Source of the DNA: Isoetes taiwanensis
Taxonomy: Eukaryota; Streptophyta; Lycopodiopsida; Isoetales; Isoetaceae
Reading direction: 5' to 3'
Length of the DNA stretch: 64,000 bases
Assembly (NCBI GenBank): GCA_021234155.1
Contig: JAJEKV010000075.1
Coordinates: 4,418,230-4,482,229 of the forward strand
The position numbers and the translations under genes were made by a program. Of the stretch, positions 1 to 12,823 are shown piece by piece; the first letter of the stretch is position 1, and the number at the start of each line of letters is the position of its first letter. The notes under the pieces are model-generated. The model ran no database searches and was not told the DNA's origin. It saw nothing but the letters and a program-made list of their open reading frames with translations.

Positions 1-24
1 GAAAGAAAGAAAGAAAGCAAGAAA
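1..24 (-). repeat. (CTTT)n 3' tail of the LINE
   Basis: On the minus strand the element ends in repeated CTTT units instead of poly(A). The tract starts at the window edge, so its full length is unknown. Simple-repeat 3' tails are known for several LINE clades and reflect slippage during target-primed reverse transcription. Confidence 0.6.
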
Positions 25-43
25 TTTGATTATTTTCGCCTAC

Positions 44-87
44 TAGACCATCAGGTCTATGAGACGTATTTTTACAGGAAGACCTGT
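44..87 (-). other. Two tandem hairpins in the LINE 3' UTR
   Basis: Two perfect short inverted repeats lie between the ORF2 stop and the tail. One has 6-bp arms (44-49 and 54-59) and a 4-nt loop. The other has 5-bp arms (74-78 and 83-87) and a 4-nt loop. 3' stem-loops recognised by the element's own reverse transcriptase are established for some LINEs. That role here is inferred from position. Confidence 0.5.
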
Positions 88-103
88 GAAAACACCACAA
101 AGT

Positions 104-3100
104 TTATACAGCCTCTCCTAAATATGACTCGTAATCCTCTAAAAGTGTTTTGTACCCCCGTACATACTGCTCTCTCAATTCTAGAATATCTGTTAGGAAT
201 TTACCAATTACCTTCGCAGGTAAATTGAAGAATTCCACAAGGGTGCTGACTCGAACTGCATGATGTCCTCTTATGTCTTGGTATGCTGGGCAATGTAAAA
301 TGACATGGGTCTCGTCCTCTAGAGTGTTCTCCTCACATACTCTGCACAATCGGAGTTCTTGTGGTATATGCCCCCACCGACCCACCTCAATCCCTAGGTG
401 GTGTGAGCTGAGACACATTCTGCATATTGTGTGTCTCTTATGCAGTGATATGTTTTCTCTGAGGTAAGACATCTCAGTCAGCCCTGGATTCATCCATTTC
501 CTGTAATTTTCCATTTTTTGCTTGCCCCCGCTCCACATCTTTTGTTTAACTTTTTCCCACACGTATAGCCTTGCCTGCAATGCATCTGATGGGATATTCT
601 CAACAGCAATGTCCCATTTTTTAAGCCATTTAAGGAAATCAGCATACCACCCTTTGCTCTCACTGTGTTTCATAGCAGCATGTGGTAGGGCTTGGTCATC
701 CAAGGCATTCAATTTCCACACATATACGACTATCTGGCATAGGGCTTCGCCCTCTAATGGCATTAGACCTGCCTCTGCAAGCAGCATAGCATAAGGCGTT
801 TGCACCTTTACTCCCATTTCCGCAAGTAGAAACTTCTTTAGGACTCTTTCTACTTTCTTCCATCTGTCCAAAGATAAACCCGGTCCCCATATTGCACATC
901 CATACAAAACTGCCTGTTGAACCAATGCGCAAAACAATCTTTTCTTTAGCCCGAAGTCAACAATGTCTGCATTCTTGCATTGCCTCTGCATCGCAAACAA
1001 TGCTTTCAGCCCCCCGTCAACTCTTTGATCCACCGCCTTATTCCACCTGTAAGATTGATCCACTAGTAGACCTAGATATTTATAGGTAGGTACTACCTCC
1101 ACCTTGTCCCCTTTGTAATTGAAAGCATACCTGTCCGTCTTCTGAGTGCCAAATATCATGATTTTAGTTTTGGATAGGTTGACTCTCATGTCCATCACCT
1201 CACAGAAAGCCGCTAGAGCTGCTAAGTGTCTTTGTAGCCCCTCCTCGCTTCTAGTAAATATGACTACATCATCAGCGTATAGAAGCAGAAAAATTACATA
1301 CCCCATTAGCGTTGCCCCGTCTCCTCCACTTTTAGTGATCCAATCTTCTAACTCATCAATGAAAATGCCGAACAGAGTAGGTGATAGCGGACACCCCTGT
1401 TTGACCCCAATATTACTCTCGATTCCCACATCCTGTGGCAGAGGAAAGGATAGATGTACCCAAACTTTTTCATATAGCGTGGCAACTGCATTCTGGAAAT
1501 GTGTTGGAACCCCTAATTTCTCCATTCTTTTCCATATGTTTGTTCTTCTTACTGTATCAAACGCTTTAGAGAAATCAACAAAGAGCGTAAAAAGTGGCTT
1601 TTTTAGTCCTTTTCACAGAATCTATTATAGTTCTGAGCACCAAGATATGGTCTACCGTAGCTTTTTTAGGTCTAAAACCTGCTTGCATATTAGATCTTTT
1701 TCCATTCTCCTCTGCCCAGGAGCTTATTTTATGCTCTACTATGGTTGCAAAAAGCTTTGCAAAGAGGTCACGACCATGATCATTCTCAGTTGTTGGGATC
1801 CTCTCAGGTCCCCCTCGATTTATGCCGTAGGGAACTACCCTGTTCATCTGCCAACTATGTGGGAAGCCATCCCGTATAGCAGCATTCATCAATTTACCAA
1901 TCACTTCTGTTGTCCCCGGTCCCACCCACTTAACCATCTCGACCTTTAGCCCAAACATATCTGATGCCTTCCCATTAGCAAGTTTCTAAATCCCTCTCTC
2001 AACATCTACTGCGTGGATCAATAGGTTATCATTGCTCTTTCCCAACCTTTCATCAATACCATCTACGTAGTACAACTTCTTAATCTGGTGTATAAGTCTA
2101 TCAGGGTCTAGATCTAGCCCTTTAGCCGCCTTACATTTCAGCTTACTCCAGAATCTTTTTGGGTCCTTCGTTAGCATGTCTACCATTTCCAACTGCCTTA
2201 CTGTTGTATACTCCCTTTTTTTCCTTCTTACCATTTTCATGTATATATTTCTCTTTTCCCGCTTATCGCTTCCCTTAGCTTTCTTGTATATCTTGCGTGA
2301 CTGTTTGCATTCATTATCAAACCAATGGTTACATGGCAGCCCCTGAGCTCTTCGAAAAGAGCTAAAGCATTCGGTCGCAGCCTCTAACAGAATCACACTG
2401 AGCTTAGCATCTATATCACTAGCCTTTTCTGGCCATTGCACATTTTTCACCTTATGCTCACAGAGATCCATATACATCTTTGCTTTATGAAAATCGAAAG
2501 AAAGCGAAGTATAGCTCTTACCTGGTGCCATATGATTCAGCTTGCTTGGGAGTTTTAGCTCAAAGATTAGCGGCATATGATCCGACTCCGGGCAGTCTCC
2601 GATGTAGAAATCATGAATTATTTCCATTGAGTGTTCTCCAGCAACTAAGTAATCCACCACACTCATGCCTGTTCCCATTGAGCCAACTGATGTGCATTTT
2701 CCTGAGAGTGGATACTTGGCAATCCCATTGTAGACAACCAAACCCAAACCCCCACACATGTTCAGGAAGTGCCCTCCTTGAGGCGTAACATATTCATAAG
2801 TATCTTCAGTGTTTCTCCCCCATCCAGCTTTGAATACCTCAACTTCGTCCAGCATTTCTAGCCAAATTGCCTCCTTGGATGAGCCTACCATATTTGCCTG
2901 TTTATTTGCTATGTGAGCATTGAAATCCCCTACTAGGATTATTTCTCCGAGGTTCATAATCTCTAATATATCTTGTTCAAGATAGAAAAATGGGTCGTCC
3001 CTATCCAGGTCATACCGATCATAGATTGGTGACTCCCGAGGCGGAAAATAACATCCTCCAACAAAGACCTTCCGGTCTGCACCTACCAACTCCACCCATA

Positions 3101-3380
3101 ATGTTTGTTTGGAAGAATGTTTCTCAACTCTTCTGACTAAATGCGTTAACTTTGTTCTGCAGTAACAAGCAATGCCTCCAAAGCCTCTTAACATCCATCC
3201 CTTTTTATACCATACAGAGTCTATGCATACAAAACCTGGTAAATCTGGTAAACTAAGCTCTTCATGTTTATGTGTCTCCGTAAAAAAGATAATATCCCAC
3301 TTTTCTATTTCTAATGATTTCAGCTTGGTTATGTCGAGGCCGTTTATATTCCACGCACATAACCTGATGGTCGTAAGTTC
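104..3380 (-). pseudogene. LINE ORF2: AP endonuclease + reverse transcriptase + Cys/His C-terminus
   Basis: The polyprotein nicks target DNA and reverse-transcribes the element RNA. The endonuclease/exonuclease/phosphatase domain opens with CAWNINGLD, has the catalytic Glu in FFTETHKHE, then LVGDFNAHI and the SDH triad motif. The RT domain spans about 1958 to 900, with GFRPKKATVDHI, VDFSKAFDTV, GVKQGCPLSP and the catalytic YADD at about 1279-1268. A Cys-rich end (CRVC, then H-x4-C) follows. It is broken by an in-frame TAG at 1986-1988 (GI, stop, KLANGK) and by one frameshift near 1585-1605. The reading frame opens two codons after the ORF1 stop, and where an ATG would be expected there is ACG (3374-3372). 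Confidence 0.88.
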
Positions 3381-3950
3381 CTATTCAAGGTCCTCCACTA
3401 CTACTTTCCCTCCTTTCCAATATGCGCGTTGTCCATTCTGTCTGGCTTCCTTCAGTTTCTGAATCTCCCCCTGCCTTACTGTCATCTGTGCCTTTGTTAA
3501 GTCCTCATTTATCCATATCCTTTCTCCTCTTAATTCAGTCCTTTTCTGTAAAACCCGAGCTCTGTGTTCTCTACTGGAAAATTTTACCACAATGTTTCTC
3601 CCCTTCTCGGATGGCCGACCTACTCGGAAGGCGTCAATCACACCATGTTCCTGAATGTGGAGTTTTTCGATCAGAATCTTTTGGACTTCATCTCTTGTGT
3701 TCTCATGGTCTCCTTCTGGTAGCCCCACGAACCTCAGATTCAATGCTTTTTGCTGCCGCTCTTGCTGTTCTAAGACACTGTCCATTCGTTCATTTAGTTT
3801 ATTAATGACCTCAGCCATAGAACTGCCTTCTTCGTCTCCCATATAGCCCTGTTGTGTATCAATCCCTTGCCTTAGGTTTTCCTTTATCTTTGCCAGTTCT
3901 TGTCTAATAGAAATGTTCTTTGCCTTTAAAGATTGGAGGGATTCAGTCAT

Positions 3951-3959
<9 letters not shown>
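3381..3959 (-). CDS. LINE ORF1 protein (coiled coil + RRM, L1 ORF1p-like)
   Basis: A roughly 192-residue RNA-binding chaperone of the L1 ORF1p type that packages the element RNA. I start it at the ATG 3959-3957, just after the CT-repeat unit, because upstream in-frame sequence is only Ser-Leu repeat. A charged heptad-like region (about residues 10-75) is followed by an RRM-like core beginning LNLRFVGLPEGD. A C-terminal domain then contains FRVGRPSEKGRNIVVKF and WINEDLTKAQM, the pattern seen in L1 ORF1p C-terminal domains. It ends EDLE-TAG, and ORF2 follows in the same frame. Open throughout. Alternative starts further upstream would add Ser-Leu repeats. Confidence 0.8.
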
Positions 3960-4400
<441 letters not shown>

Positions 4401-4458
4401 AGATGGCGAGAGATAGGGGGAGAGACAAAAATTTGCCTCTCCCCTTGAGAGACAATTT

Positions 4459-4480
4459 GCCCCTAACTGTTGTTAGGGGC
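4459..4480. other. Perfect 9-bp hairpin upstream of the LINE
   Basis: gcccctaac, a tgtt loop and gttaggggc form a perfect inverted repeat. It lies just 5' of the LINE CT-repeat units and may be part of the LINE 5' UTR or of flanking DNA. No function is assigned. Confidence 0.5.
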
Positions 4481-5341
4481 GTTCCCATTAGGCATCCCGC
4501 AGCATTTATGGTTAGGGCGCCCAAAAACTCACGCCGAAAATGGAGGCCCCAATTTTGACCCCTGTTCAAGAATTAATGCCCCACTTCTTGCTTTGATTTG
4601 CCGGACTCCCTTTAACAATTTCAACCTCAATTCCGCATACAAGCTTGAAGATCAGCCTTGCAAATCAAAATCCCTCGGTAATAAGAGTAAGTGTTTAACA
4701 ATCTGGTCTGATACAGTTCTTGAGACTTTCTGATATAATATGTGATGAAGGTCTAATTCACATCTGATTTCTACAGTATCAATCATCAAATCATGATAAG
4801 AGCTACTCGATCTGCCTTACCAGTGGCTACTAAGCTATTTGTGCCCCCTAGATCAAAAAAATTGCCTTCAAAGAGGCCTAAGAAAATGACTGGAGCAGTT
4901 TCGGCCCCTGTTGCAATGGAGATTAATTCTCAACCTCAAGGTGCAATACAATTAAGAATGCAAATAAAACTCAAGAATCATCCAAGTCTTAACAAATACA
5001 GCAAGAATCTTGAATTCTTCACTAATACCCTAAGATTCTTCAAGTCTGAGCAAATACACTAAGATTTTTCAAGTTTGAGCAAGTAGCCTGTTCACAAACA
5101 CATATACAAACAAGAAATGCTAGTTAACTAATAACTATTACAACAGACAAAGAAATAGGTCTATGTGAAGATAGGGTCATTTTCTTTAGTAGTTACAAAA
5201 GTTGAGCACGAGAAGGCTCTGTTTTAGATCTTTTATCAAAAAATAAGATCATTTACATCAGCATGGGAGGGAAGTCCTTACAAGCCAAAACATACACAAA
5301 AAATAAAACAAAAGAAAAAAACGCAGTCAGAGTTAAAATCT
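4481..5341. other. No recognisable gene
   Basis: A short plus-strand ORF (4793-5062, Lys/Pro-rich start) matches nothing I know. The stretch around 4985-5080 repeats an 'aag aat ctt' type phrase three times imperfectly. Otherwise this is AT-rich unique-looking DNA. Confidence 0.4.
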
Positions 5342-5764
5342 TCAGCAGAACTCGCAAGCAGTGGTTGGAATCCTCAGTTGGAGCATACCCCAAAAATCTC
5401 CTTGCTTAACAAAAACTACCTCGGCATGCACCCTTTGGCGAAGCTCTGCACCCTCAGCCCACTCCATGATCTGGGGTTCAATTAAAACCCCCATAGCAAA
5501 ATACCGCATCACAACCCTTTGTGAGATGGTCTGATGGAAGCTCAACTGCCTCGGATTCAATGGTTGTTGAGGAAGATCCTTGACTTTCCATCCCTGAAAA
5601 AGAGCTTGAACTGGAAGAACTGGAAGAAGAGTCGAAGGAGGTCTCGAACTTGAGGAGCTTGAAGAGCTCGAGCTGCACTTAAGGGAAGGGCGCCGAGCTA
5701 AAGCATTTCGACGCGCTATGCAAGGAAGGAGATGAAAGGACAAAGAATTTGTGCGCCATCCCAA
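5342..5764 (-). other. Unassigned ORF, serine-rich segment
   Basis: A 140-codon minus-strand ORF with a run of about ten serines near residue 32 and no recognised domain. A second frame (5478-5678) also encodes a Ser run followed by acidic residues. The Ser/Glu-rich composition resembles the linker of the gypsy gag ORFs at 25660-25720 and 38130-38200, so this may be a decayed gag remnant. There is no supporting motif and it may not be coding. Confidence 0.2.
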
Positions 5765-5984
5765 GTATCTAATAAAGATAATAAATTACTTTTTTCGTAC
5801 CAGATTAACTACTGCAAAATGTCATGATTGGGACAACCCCTTTTTATAGATTTGGACAGAGAAATGACAAGACATTTCCTCCCACAGTTTCGAACTCTTC
5901 TCTTCAAATCATTGAATCTAATAACAGAATTACAAGAATCTAATAACAGAATGAAACACGCAAGACAAAAACAGGAAACTGACC

Positions 5985-7290
5985 TTGCTTTTTATGAATT
6001 CTGTTTGGCAGAAGCTATCTTGGCTATCTCGAGTAACGTTTCCTTGGTCATTTGACATATACAGGGAGCTCGCACAACTTTGCATCTCCAAGGTTGGCCG
6101 CCTTAATGAAGACCAAGACCCTCAAGTCCAAACCCAAGCCAGTCAGTATGGCAAGTGGTGCAATTCGCTATACCAAGGGTAAAAGAATCAACTTTGATAT
6201 AGACCTCAGTGAACCAAATGAACTATGGGAGCGGAGGTAATGGATATTGGTAAATACGACCTCCTAGTGGGAATGGAGTTCTTGAAGCCAACTAAATCTA
6301 TGATTGACTGCGATAGGCACGAAATCTCGATTACAGCACTCGACGAAAACTGCTTTATAGTTAAAGGCAAGAAAGTTCTTTCAGTCATGCAGTGTATCTC
6401 CTTGAAGCAATTGCACAAAAGCTTAATGAAGGACAAAGTGGAATATATCCTTAGGCTATAGGCAATTGACCCGAGTAAAAAAAAGCACGGGAAGCCAAGA
6501 TTGAAAGAGTTGCCCAGCTCAGTTGCAAGGCTAATTAGGGAATTTCATGATGTCTTTCCGGATGAGATCCAGAGAATTGCCGCCTTACAGAGGCGTGGAG
6601 TGTGAGATCACACTAGCACCAGAAGTTAAGCCTACCAGCATGCCCCCTACAGGATGAGCACCCCAAGCTAGCTGAGCTCAAGAAGCAATTGCAAGGATTG
6701 CTTGAACTTGGATTCATCAGGGCAAGCGTGTCACCCTTCGGAGCATCCATTCTCTTTGTAAAGAAGAAGGATGGAAGTCTAAGGATGTGTATAGACTTGA
6801 AAAACTAAACGGTAAAGAGTAAGTATGCTTTAACCAGACGATAAAGAGTAAGTACGCTTTGTCTAGAGTAGACGACTTGATGGATCAATTCCAAGAGGCG
6901 AAGGTCTTTTCGAAGATAGACTTGAGATCGGTGTATCATCATATAATAATCAAGGAGGAAGACATTCATAAAACCGCTTTTAGAATGTGGTACGGGCATT
7001 ACGAATTTACAGTTATGCCTTTTGGCTTATCAAATGCTCCAGCAACGTTCATGAGGCTAATGAATGACATCTCCAGGGAGTTCTTGGATGAGTTTGTCAT
7101 CATCTTCTTCGACGACATCTTCATATATAGCAAGTCAATGGAAGAACAAGTAGCACATTTAAGGAAAGTCTTGGAGAAGCTAAGATGGCACCGCTTGTTT
7201 GGCAAGCTTTCTAAGTGTCATTTTGTTACAACCAAGGTTAAATACCTTGGACCTGTTGTGTCAGCCGAAGAAATAGCAACTGAAAAGTTA
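5985..7290 (+). mobile_element. Ty3/gypsy protease-RT remnant
   Basis: Decayed pol of a chromovirus-like element. From 6052 there is a retropepsin start (TGSSHNFASPRLAAL) with Tyr (codon 6058-6060) in place of the catalytic Asp, then the YDLLVGMEFL and IDC segments (6225-6461). RT follows from about 6480, in pieces. 6859-7290 is open and shows KVFSKIDLRS, VMPFGLSNAPATFMRLM and FFDDIFIYSK. A short imperfect duplication near 6805-6865 doubles the VKSKYAL segment. Similarity ends abruptly near 7290 and no LTR is seen. RT wording is close to the minus-strand element at 18639-44450, so it is likely a related family. Confidence 0.8.
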
Positions 7291-8599
7291 CCTAGAGTCA
7301 TCGTGATGCCTCCCTTGCATTTTTCTAACCTTCCTAAAGTACCTACTCTGGCTTGGATCGATGTTCGAGCCCTATATATTCTAACTTACACTTCCATTTA
7401 ACCCATGGGGGTCACCTCTGCCTGACCTGGATATGGATCATGTGGGAGATCTAGTCGTAGGTGCCTATGCAAGACACGTTTCAGCTTCTAGTCGATAACT
7501 GCTATTCGCTACCCATATTGGAATTGTACTATTATACTGTTCAACCCCATCATCTTAAGCTTTATTCTATTGCCCGTTGATACTTATTTCAAGTGCCAAC
7601 TGCAACATCCTACCTTAGCATGCAACAGATTGACTGTTGTTTGCACATTCCAGACATACTCCAGACCCTTCATTGGTACCTTTGGGATACACTTGTCTTT
7701 CTATCCCCTTATCACCACTTAGATTACCTCTCCAAGATGTTTATTGTATGTGTACATAGTACGTACATTGTAAACATATGTCCTCATCCCACAATACGAG
7801 AGGCCAACTCTATGTTGGTATTGTATATGCTGCCTACATTTGCATAGGATCCCCAGGTACTTCAACCATTTCCTTAGTGTCTTATAGTACTTCAGTCCCG
7901 TATGTAAACTATGATTCCCCCACAATATTATGCCATAGTTCTTAAGGTTACTACCCTACATGAAAAGCTTTTTTAAAGGCTCATTCAGCTAAATATTCTT
8001 TGTCACAATTAACCTATTTTCTTAAGTTATCATATCAACTTCAAGTTTTGATCGGTTTCAGATGTTCTTGTCTTTCTCACTCTCATAATAGAAAACCCCT
8101 ATGTTTGAATCTTTATTAGTAACTGCCATATGGTTATCCGATTCCTTACCCTCTTAAGAGTCTTAAAATCACACGCCATAAGAGATGCGTACCTCAAGGC
8201 AAGGGATCCTCCAGCCTCTACTTCAAGAAATCCTCCAGCCTCTACTTCGAGGTCTATAATTGCTCCCCGTAAGTAGGGTAACTCTTACGATATATGGACT
8301 GTTCATCTATACAATCTCACCCCTTCTACTCTATACACCTCGTCTTGATTTTCATTGGGACTTCAAATTCCTATGTTTTGCCCTCTTGTCAGTCAGCCTA
8401 AGGGGATGATCAACAAAGTCACCGAACTTCTCTTTTACTATCGTATAATGGGATATTTCCTACAACCTGTCATACCCAAACCCAATAGATAGGAGGAAAT
8501 AACAGGCTTGGCGGGCGCGAGCGCGAGCGCTACCCTGATCTACCTTAACCCTAACTAGGGTTCTATCACGATCAGGCTCAGTAATCGAGGTAAGCAGGT
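7291..8599. other. No recognisable gene; one small tandem duplication
   Basis: No sustained coding frame. A 19-bp segment at 8206-8224 is repeated at 8230-8248 (period 24). The stretch 8505-8540 is locally CpG-rich (gcgcgagcgcgagcgct) and precedes the second LINE. Confidence 0.4.
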
Positions 8600-8791
8600 A
8601 AGGTAATTAGCATTACATCTCTAGATCTTGGATTTTTTGGGTCCCATCATCTTCCTGGAAAGGTAGATTCAGACCCTGCCAAAATTCCATTCTCTCGTCT
8701 CCCCATTCGACATTCCTCGTCTTTTTCTGGCTCCCAATCATCCCATTTCTCGTTTCACGCCCCTCTGCTACTTCTGCAATTCTCTCGTACC

Positions 8792-11166
8792 ATGGACCCA
8801 CCAGATCTACTGGACGGATTATCTCCTCCCATGCATTCCATATTAAATGTCTTCTGCTCCCTGAAACCCCAAGAACAGAAACAAATTTTAGAGAAACAGC
8901 AGTTGCTTCTTAAGGGAGACCTTGCTCTGATCCAATTTGGAGATTTTACTTCCTTTGTTCCTACGGCAATGGCACCAAAAAACGCTTTGCCCTCTTCGTT
9001 CCCAGATCGCCCGTTTTGGGACTGTTATGCTCCATTGAACACGAACTCAAGCAACACCTTCGTCCGAAGAACTCAACCCTTCAAGGAGGACATTACCATC
9101 AAACAAGAGATTCTGACAATGAAGAAACACAACCCTCCGACATATCGACACAGTAGAGGTATTGAATTGAACCCGGACCTCTGTCATTCACGACTTCAAT
9201 TCCTATCTTCGCATGCTGTTATTTGTTGGACTGAAAGGGAGGGTATAATACTGGGGAATGTTTCTAAACAAATTTGTGCTCTGTCTAAATCAATTCAAAT
9301 TTCCTCAATCTATTGGACGCGATTCCCTTATTTTGTGATTGAGTTTTGCTCTGAGCAAGCTGCTGAACATATTTTAAAACTGGGTCATATCACCCACTTT
9401 GGATTCCGAATCAAATTCCAAAAATGGGTATACCAATTTGACCCTCTCCAACCCGCTACGCTCATGCATACTGCTTATGTTCACTTGCATGACCTTAATC
9501 CGGTATTTTGGGAGGACCAATGCCTTAAGGCTATCTTTTCCTCCATTGGCTCCTTTATTTCTTCTGAACGTAGGCCGGATAGACCTCCCACTGTTTTCAT
9601 ACAATTGGATCTCCTCAAGCCTATCCCTCTTGAAGTTACCTTCCAGGATATGTTTGGGTCTGATCAATCTTTGCTCTTAAGATGGAATGGATTGCCCCAT
9701 GTTTGCCCTGTGTGCAGGAAAAGATTGCATGGTGGACAGAAGTGCAGCCCGTTGCCCGATCAAGATCCAACCTTGGGAATGGAGGGTACTCACATACTCC
9801 CTCCTCGTCACCCAAGAAACCTGAATGGTAGCTCGAGGAGAATCAGAAGGAAGCAGATGATCAGGGAAAATATTGCCCTGGCCAATAAGGAGCTGGAACA
9901 GAAACTTAGAAATCAGGAAGAAAGGTCTCAAGATCGAATCAACAATGGAACTATTAAGGTTCTGAATAGGGGAGTCATCTCTAAATGAGTGTCCTTCAAC
10001 ACTTCAAATATGGTTAAAATTTTTGATAAACACAAACCCCCTGGTCATGTTCAATTTGTGGAAACTACAGTAGTCAATGCCAGGGAGGTCACAAGATGGG
10101 AAGATGACTATTGCAGAAAGGGGCCTGTTTACACCCTAATTGGAAATGACCCTATTTCAATTGATACAGTGGAAGATGCTGTTGGAGAATTGGGGCCCGC
10201 CTATTCTACAACTGATGTAGATCCCATAACTGAATCATCCCCTATTTTATGCAATAACAGATTCCAAGTGTTGCAGGACTTGGACCCTGATGGACTGTCT
10301 AGTCCAAAGGAAAAAGGAAGGTCTCATAACGAGGCTTTTGCCCAAGCAGATCATGACAGATGCCAGGATCAATTTGTGATCAAAGAAACATATACTCCAA
10401 GCCCATCAAAATCTACAGTCAATTCCACTTGTACTGGTGATCGAATTCTGGTTGACTTAGCTGTTGACCCTATCTCCAACAATACTGTGGTCAATTTAGA
10501 TATTCCCCCCCTTTCCTGCTCCATGACAATCCACGTCTGTCCTATCACCCCCCATCCCATCACACTCCACTACCTGTGCTCTATGATAAATATGGTAAGT
10601 CCACGGTGGACTTGGGCAGCAGAATTGTTGCAGATGTTGTGGATGCAACCTGTCGACAACAGAAGGCCCCCTTGGTAGTTAGTAATGGAGATGATGGCTA
10701 TGTTGCTCAACAGGAGTCTGGGCGAATCCAGGTAAGTGAACACTATCCTATTTGTCATAGCCCCTCTTTAGAACTCCAGGAAACACAAGGCTGTAATAGT
10801 GAGATGGAGATTCCATCATCTCTGCAAGATGGCTGTTACTCTAATGATGAGTGTGAGATGGTCAATTCCACTCCTTTAGGCACTGATGAACAGAACATTG
10901 AATCTGGACTATTAGCTCTTCAGTCAAATCTGGACAATTTAGATTCTTTGGGACTAAATCATTTTGACATAGTTGTCCCTGATTCTGAGGAAGACCTGAG
11001 TTGCAGCCCCCTGCATGATATCTCTAACACCCCCCTGAGATCTATCAAAAAGAAAATGAAAGTTAGGTCCACATCCAAGTCGCCAGCTGATAGAGAGAAC
11101 TGTCCACATACCTACAATACCAGAAGCAGATCTTCTCCTCATGGTATGAGGAAGCTCAACTATTGA
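8792..11166 (+). pseudogene. LINE ORF1: DUF4283-like domain + CCHC zinc knuckle
   Basis: A nucleic-acid-binding Gag-like protein of plant L1 elements. Residues about 110-260 of the first segment are a DUF4283-type region (SSHAVICWTEREGI, FPYFVIEFCSEQA, FGFRIKFQKW). A CCHC knuckle CPVCRKRLHGGQKC follows, with C-x2-C-x4-H-x4-C spacing. A long low-complexity tail continues past an in-frame TGA (9986-9988) to about 10570, where a frameshift moves the frame to the one ending at 11166. The tail ends in a basic RSIKKKMKVRS/TRSRSS segment. Start ATG 8792 is the first in-frame Met after a noncoding leader. Confidence 0.8.
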
Positions 11167-11202
11167 TAGCTACTGCCTGCCTTTCCTCCTCTTTGTCTTG
11201 TT

Positions 11203-12812
11203 ATAAGGGTTCTAACTTGGAACTTGAGAGGTATCAAAGGGCCTACCAAGAGAAGGCGCTTCATTGCCTATGTGAGGGAGTTCAAGGCTGACATCATCAT
11301 GATTCAGGAGCACAGACTCCCCAAGTTTGAGTCAGCCAACTTGGGGGAATGGATCAAGCCTGGTATGGCTTCCTGCTATATTCCTGCAGATGGAACAAAA
11401 GGTGGTGTTGCTACATTTTGGTACAATCAGAAGCTTATAAATACCTATATCAGTCCTTCCAATAGATGGCTGTGTGTTATCCTTTCTATTAAAGCCTGTC
11501 ATGTGGCTTTCATTAATATCTATGCCTCTACTGATCCTTATGAAAGAGAACCAATGTGGATTGAGATTAATAATTGGATGAACCAACAGCAGAATGTTGA
11601 GAATTGGATCATCACAGGTGATTTTAATAATACTCCCCACCCTGACATGAAGCTTGGCAACAAAATTAATATGTCCAAGAATGAGAGGTACTCACAGGAT
11701 AATCCCGGTTAGGCGATCAAGATCTGATCTATATCCCTTCTTCTAACACTAAATTCTCCTGGAGTAATAAGAGGAAGGGGGACCAAAGAACCTTTTGTAT
11801 GCTAGATAGATTCTATATTCATAACTCTGCCACATGGTTGGACAACTGTATAGTCACTGGAGACATTGCAAGCACTATTTCTGATCATCAACCTCACTTT
11901 CTGGATACTAAATGCCTACCTCTTGGCAATAAAGGGAAGAATACTCCCTTTAAATTTAATACCTCCTTACTTCAATTGAAATCATTCTGTCAGGAATTTA
12001 CCTCCTATTACCTTTCCCTCCCCAAGATTGGTCAGCATCAATCCATGAAAAGCTTTAATGAAAAGATGAAAAAAGTCAAGGACTGGGTGAAGAAATGGGG
12101 AAAGGACTTAGCTCAGAAAAGAAAGGCAATCAGCACTAGCTTTATGGAACAAATTAAGGAGGTTAGATCTCTCATTGAAAGCAATCCCAATGATGAGTCA
12201 TTGCACACGAAAGAACAGCAATTGAAAATCCAGATTAAAACCTTGGAGGAACACCAGGTTAGGGGTATGGCCCTTAGAAGCAAAATCAAAATGTACAATC
12301 AGTTGGATCATGAAAGCTCCAAGATGTTCTTTAGGGTGGCCAGAAATAGGTTAATCAATAATTCTATCACTCAGTTGGAGACTGATCAGGGCTTAACTCA
12401 TACTGATGAGAAGGCTATAGCTTCTGCATTTCACAAGTTTTACACAGATCTCTTTAAAGAAGAAATTATTGATGACAGTAAAATGCAGCAGGTCTTTGAT
12501 GCCATTGGGTCCCCCAATGAAATGATGGAGGATGAGTGGATAGAGGTCCCTGACCTTCCTGAAATTCTGGAAACCCTTAAAAAGATGAAAAGTGGGAAAA
12601 GCCCTGGTATTGATGGCTTCCAGCCTGAATTCTTTGTGGAGTTCTGGCCAATCATGAAGGATCACATTGTCCCATTCATCCAAGGAATTTGGGGAGCTAA
12701 ATCTATCTATCCCACCTATAATGTTGGAATGATCTCCCTCATTCCAAAAACTGACTCTCCATCTAAGACTAATGAGTGGCGCCCTATTTCATTGACCACA
12801 CATCTAAAAGTG
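11203..12812 (+). pseudogene. LINE ORF2: AP endonuclease and start of reverse transcriptase, truncated
   Basis: The endonuclease opens RVLTWNLRGIKG, with catalytic QEHRL, ITGDFNNTP and SDHQPHF motifs. A frameshift near 11700-11715 separates the first two thirds from the rest. A helical linker leads into the RT fingers (SGKSPGIDGFQPEFF, ISLIPKTDSP, EWRPISLTT), where it stops. The first codon is ATA (11203-11205) where ATG is expected, probably a lost start. ORF1 and ORF2 are in the same frame, separated by TGA-TAG. The catalytic YxDD part of RT is absent. Confidence 0.82.
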
Positions 12813-12823
12813 CAAATATGGGT

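Larger units (their letters stand above)
8600..12812 (+). mobile_element. Plant-type LINE (DUF4283/zinc-knuckle ORF1), 3' part missing
   Basis: A plus-strand LINE with a 5' leader (about 8600-8791), ORF1 (8792-11166) and ORF2 (from 11203). ORF2 is cut in the RT domain after PISLTTHL near 12806-12812, where foldback-bearing sequence of an LTR element begins. LINE copies are usually lost from the 5' end, so this 3' loss points to interruption or deletion instead of abortive integration. The 3' remainder was not found in this window with confidence. Confidence 0.85.
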
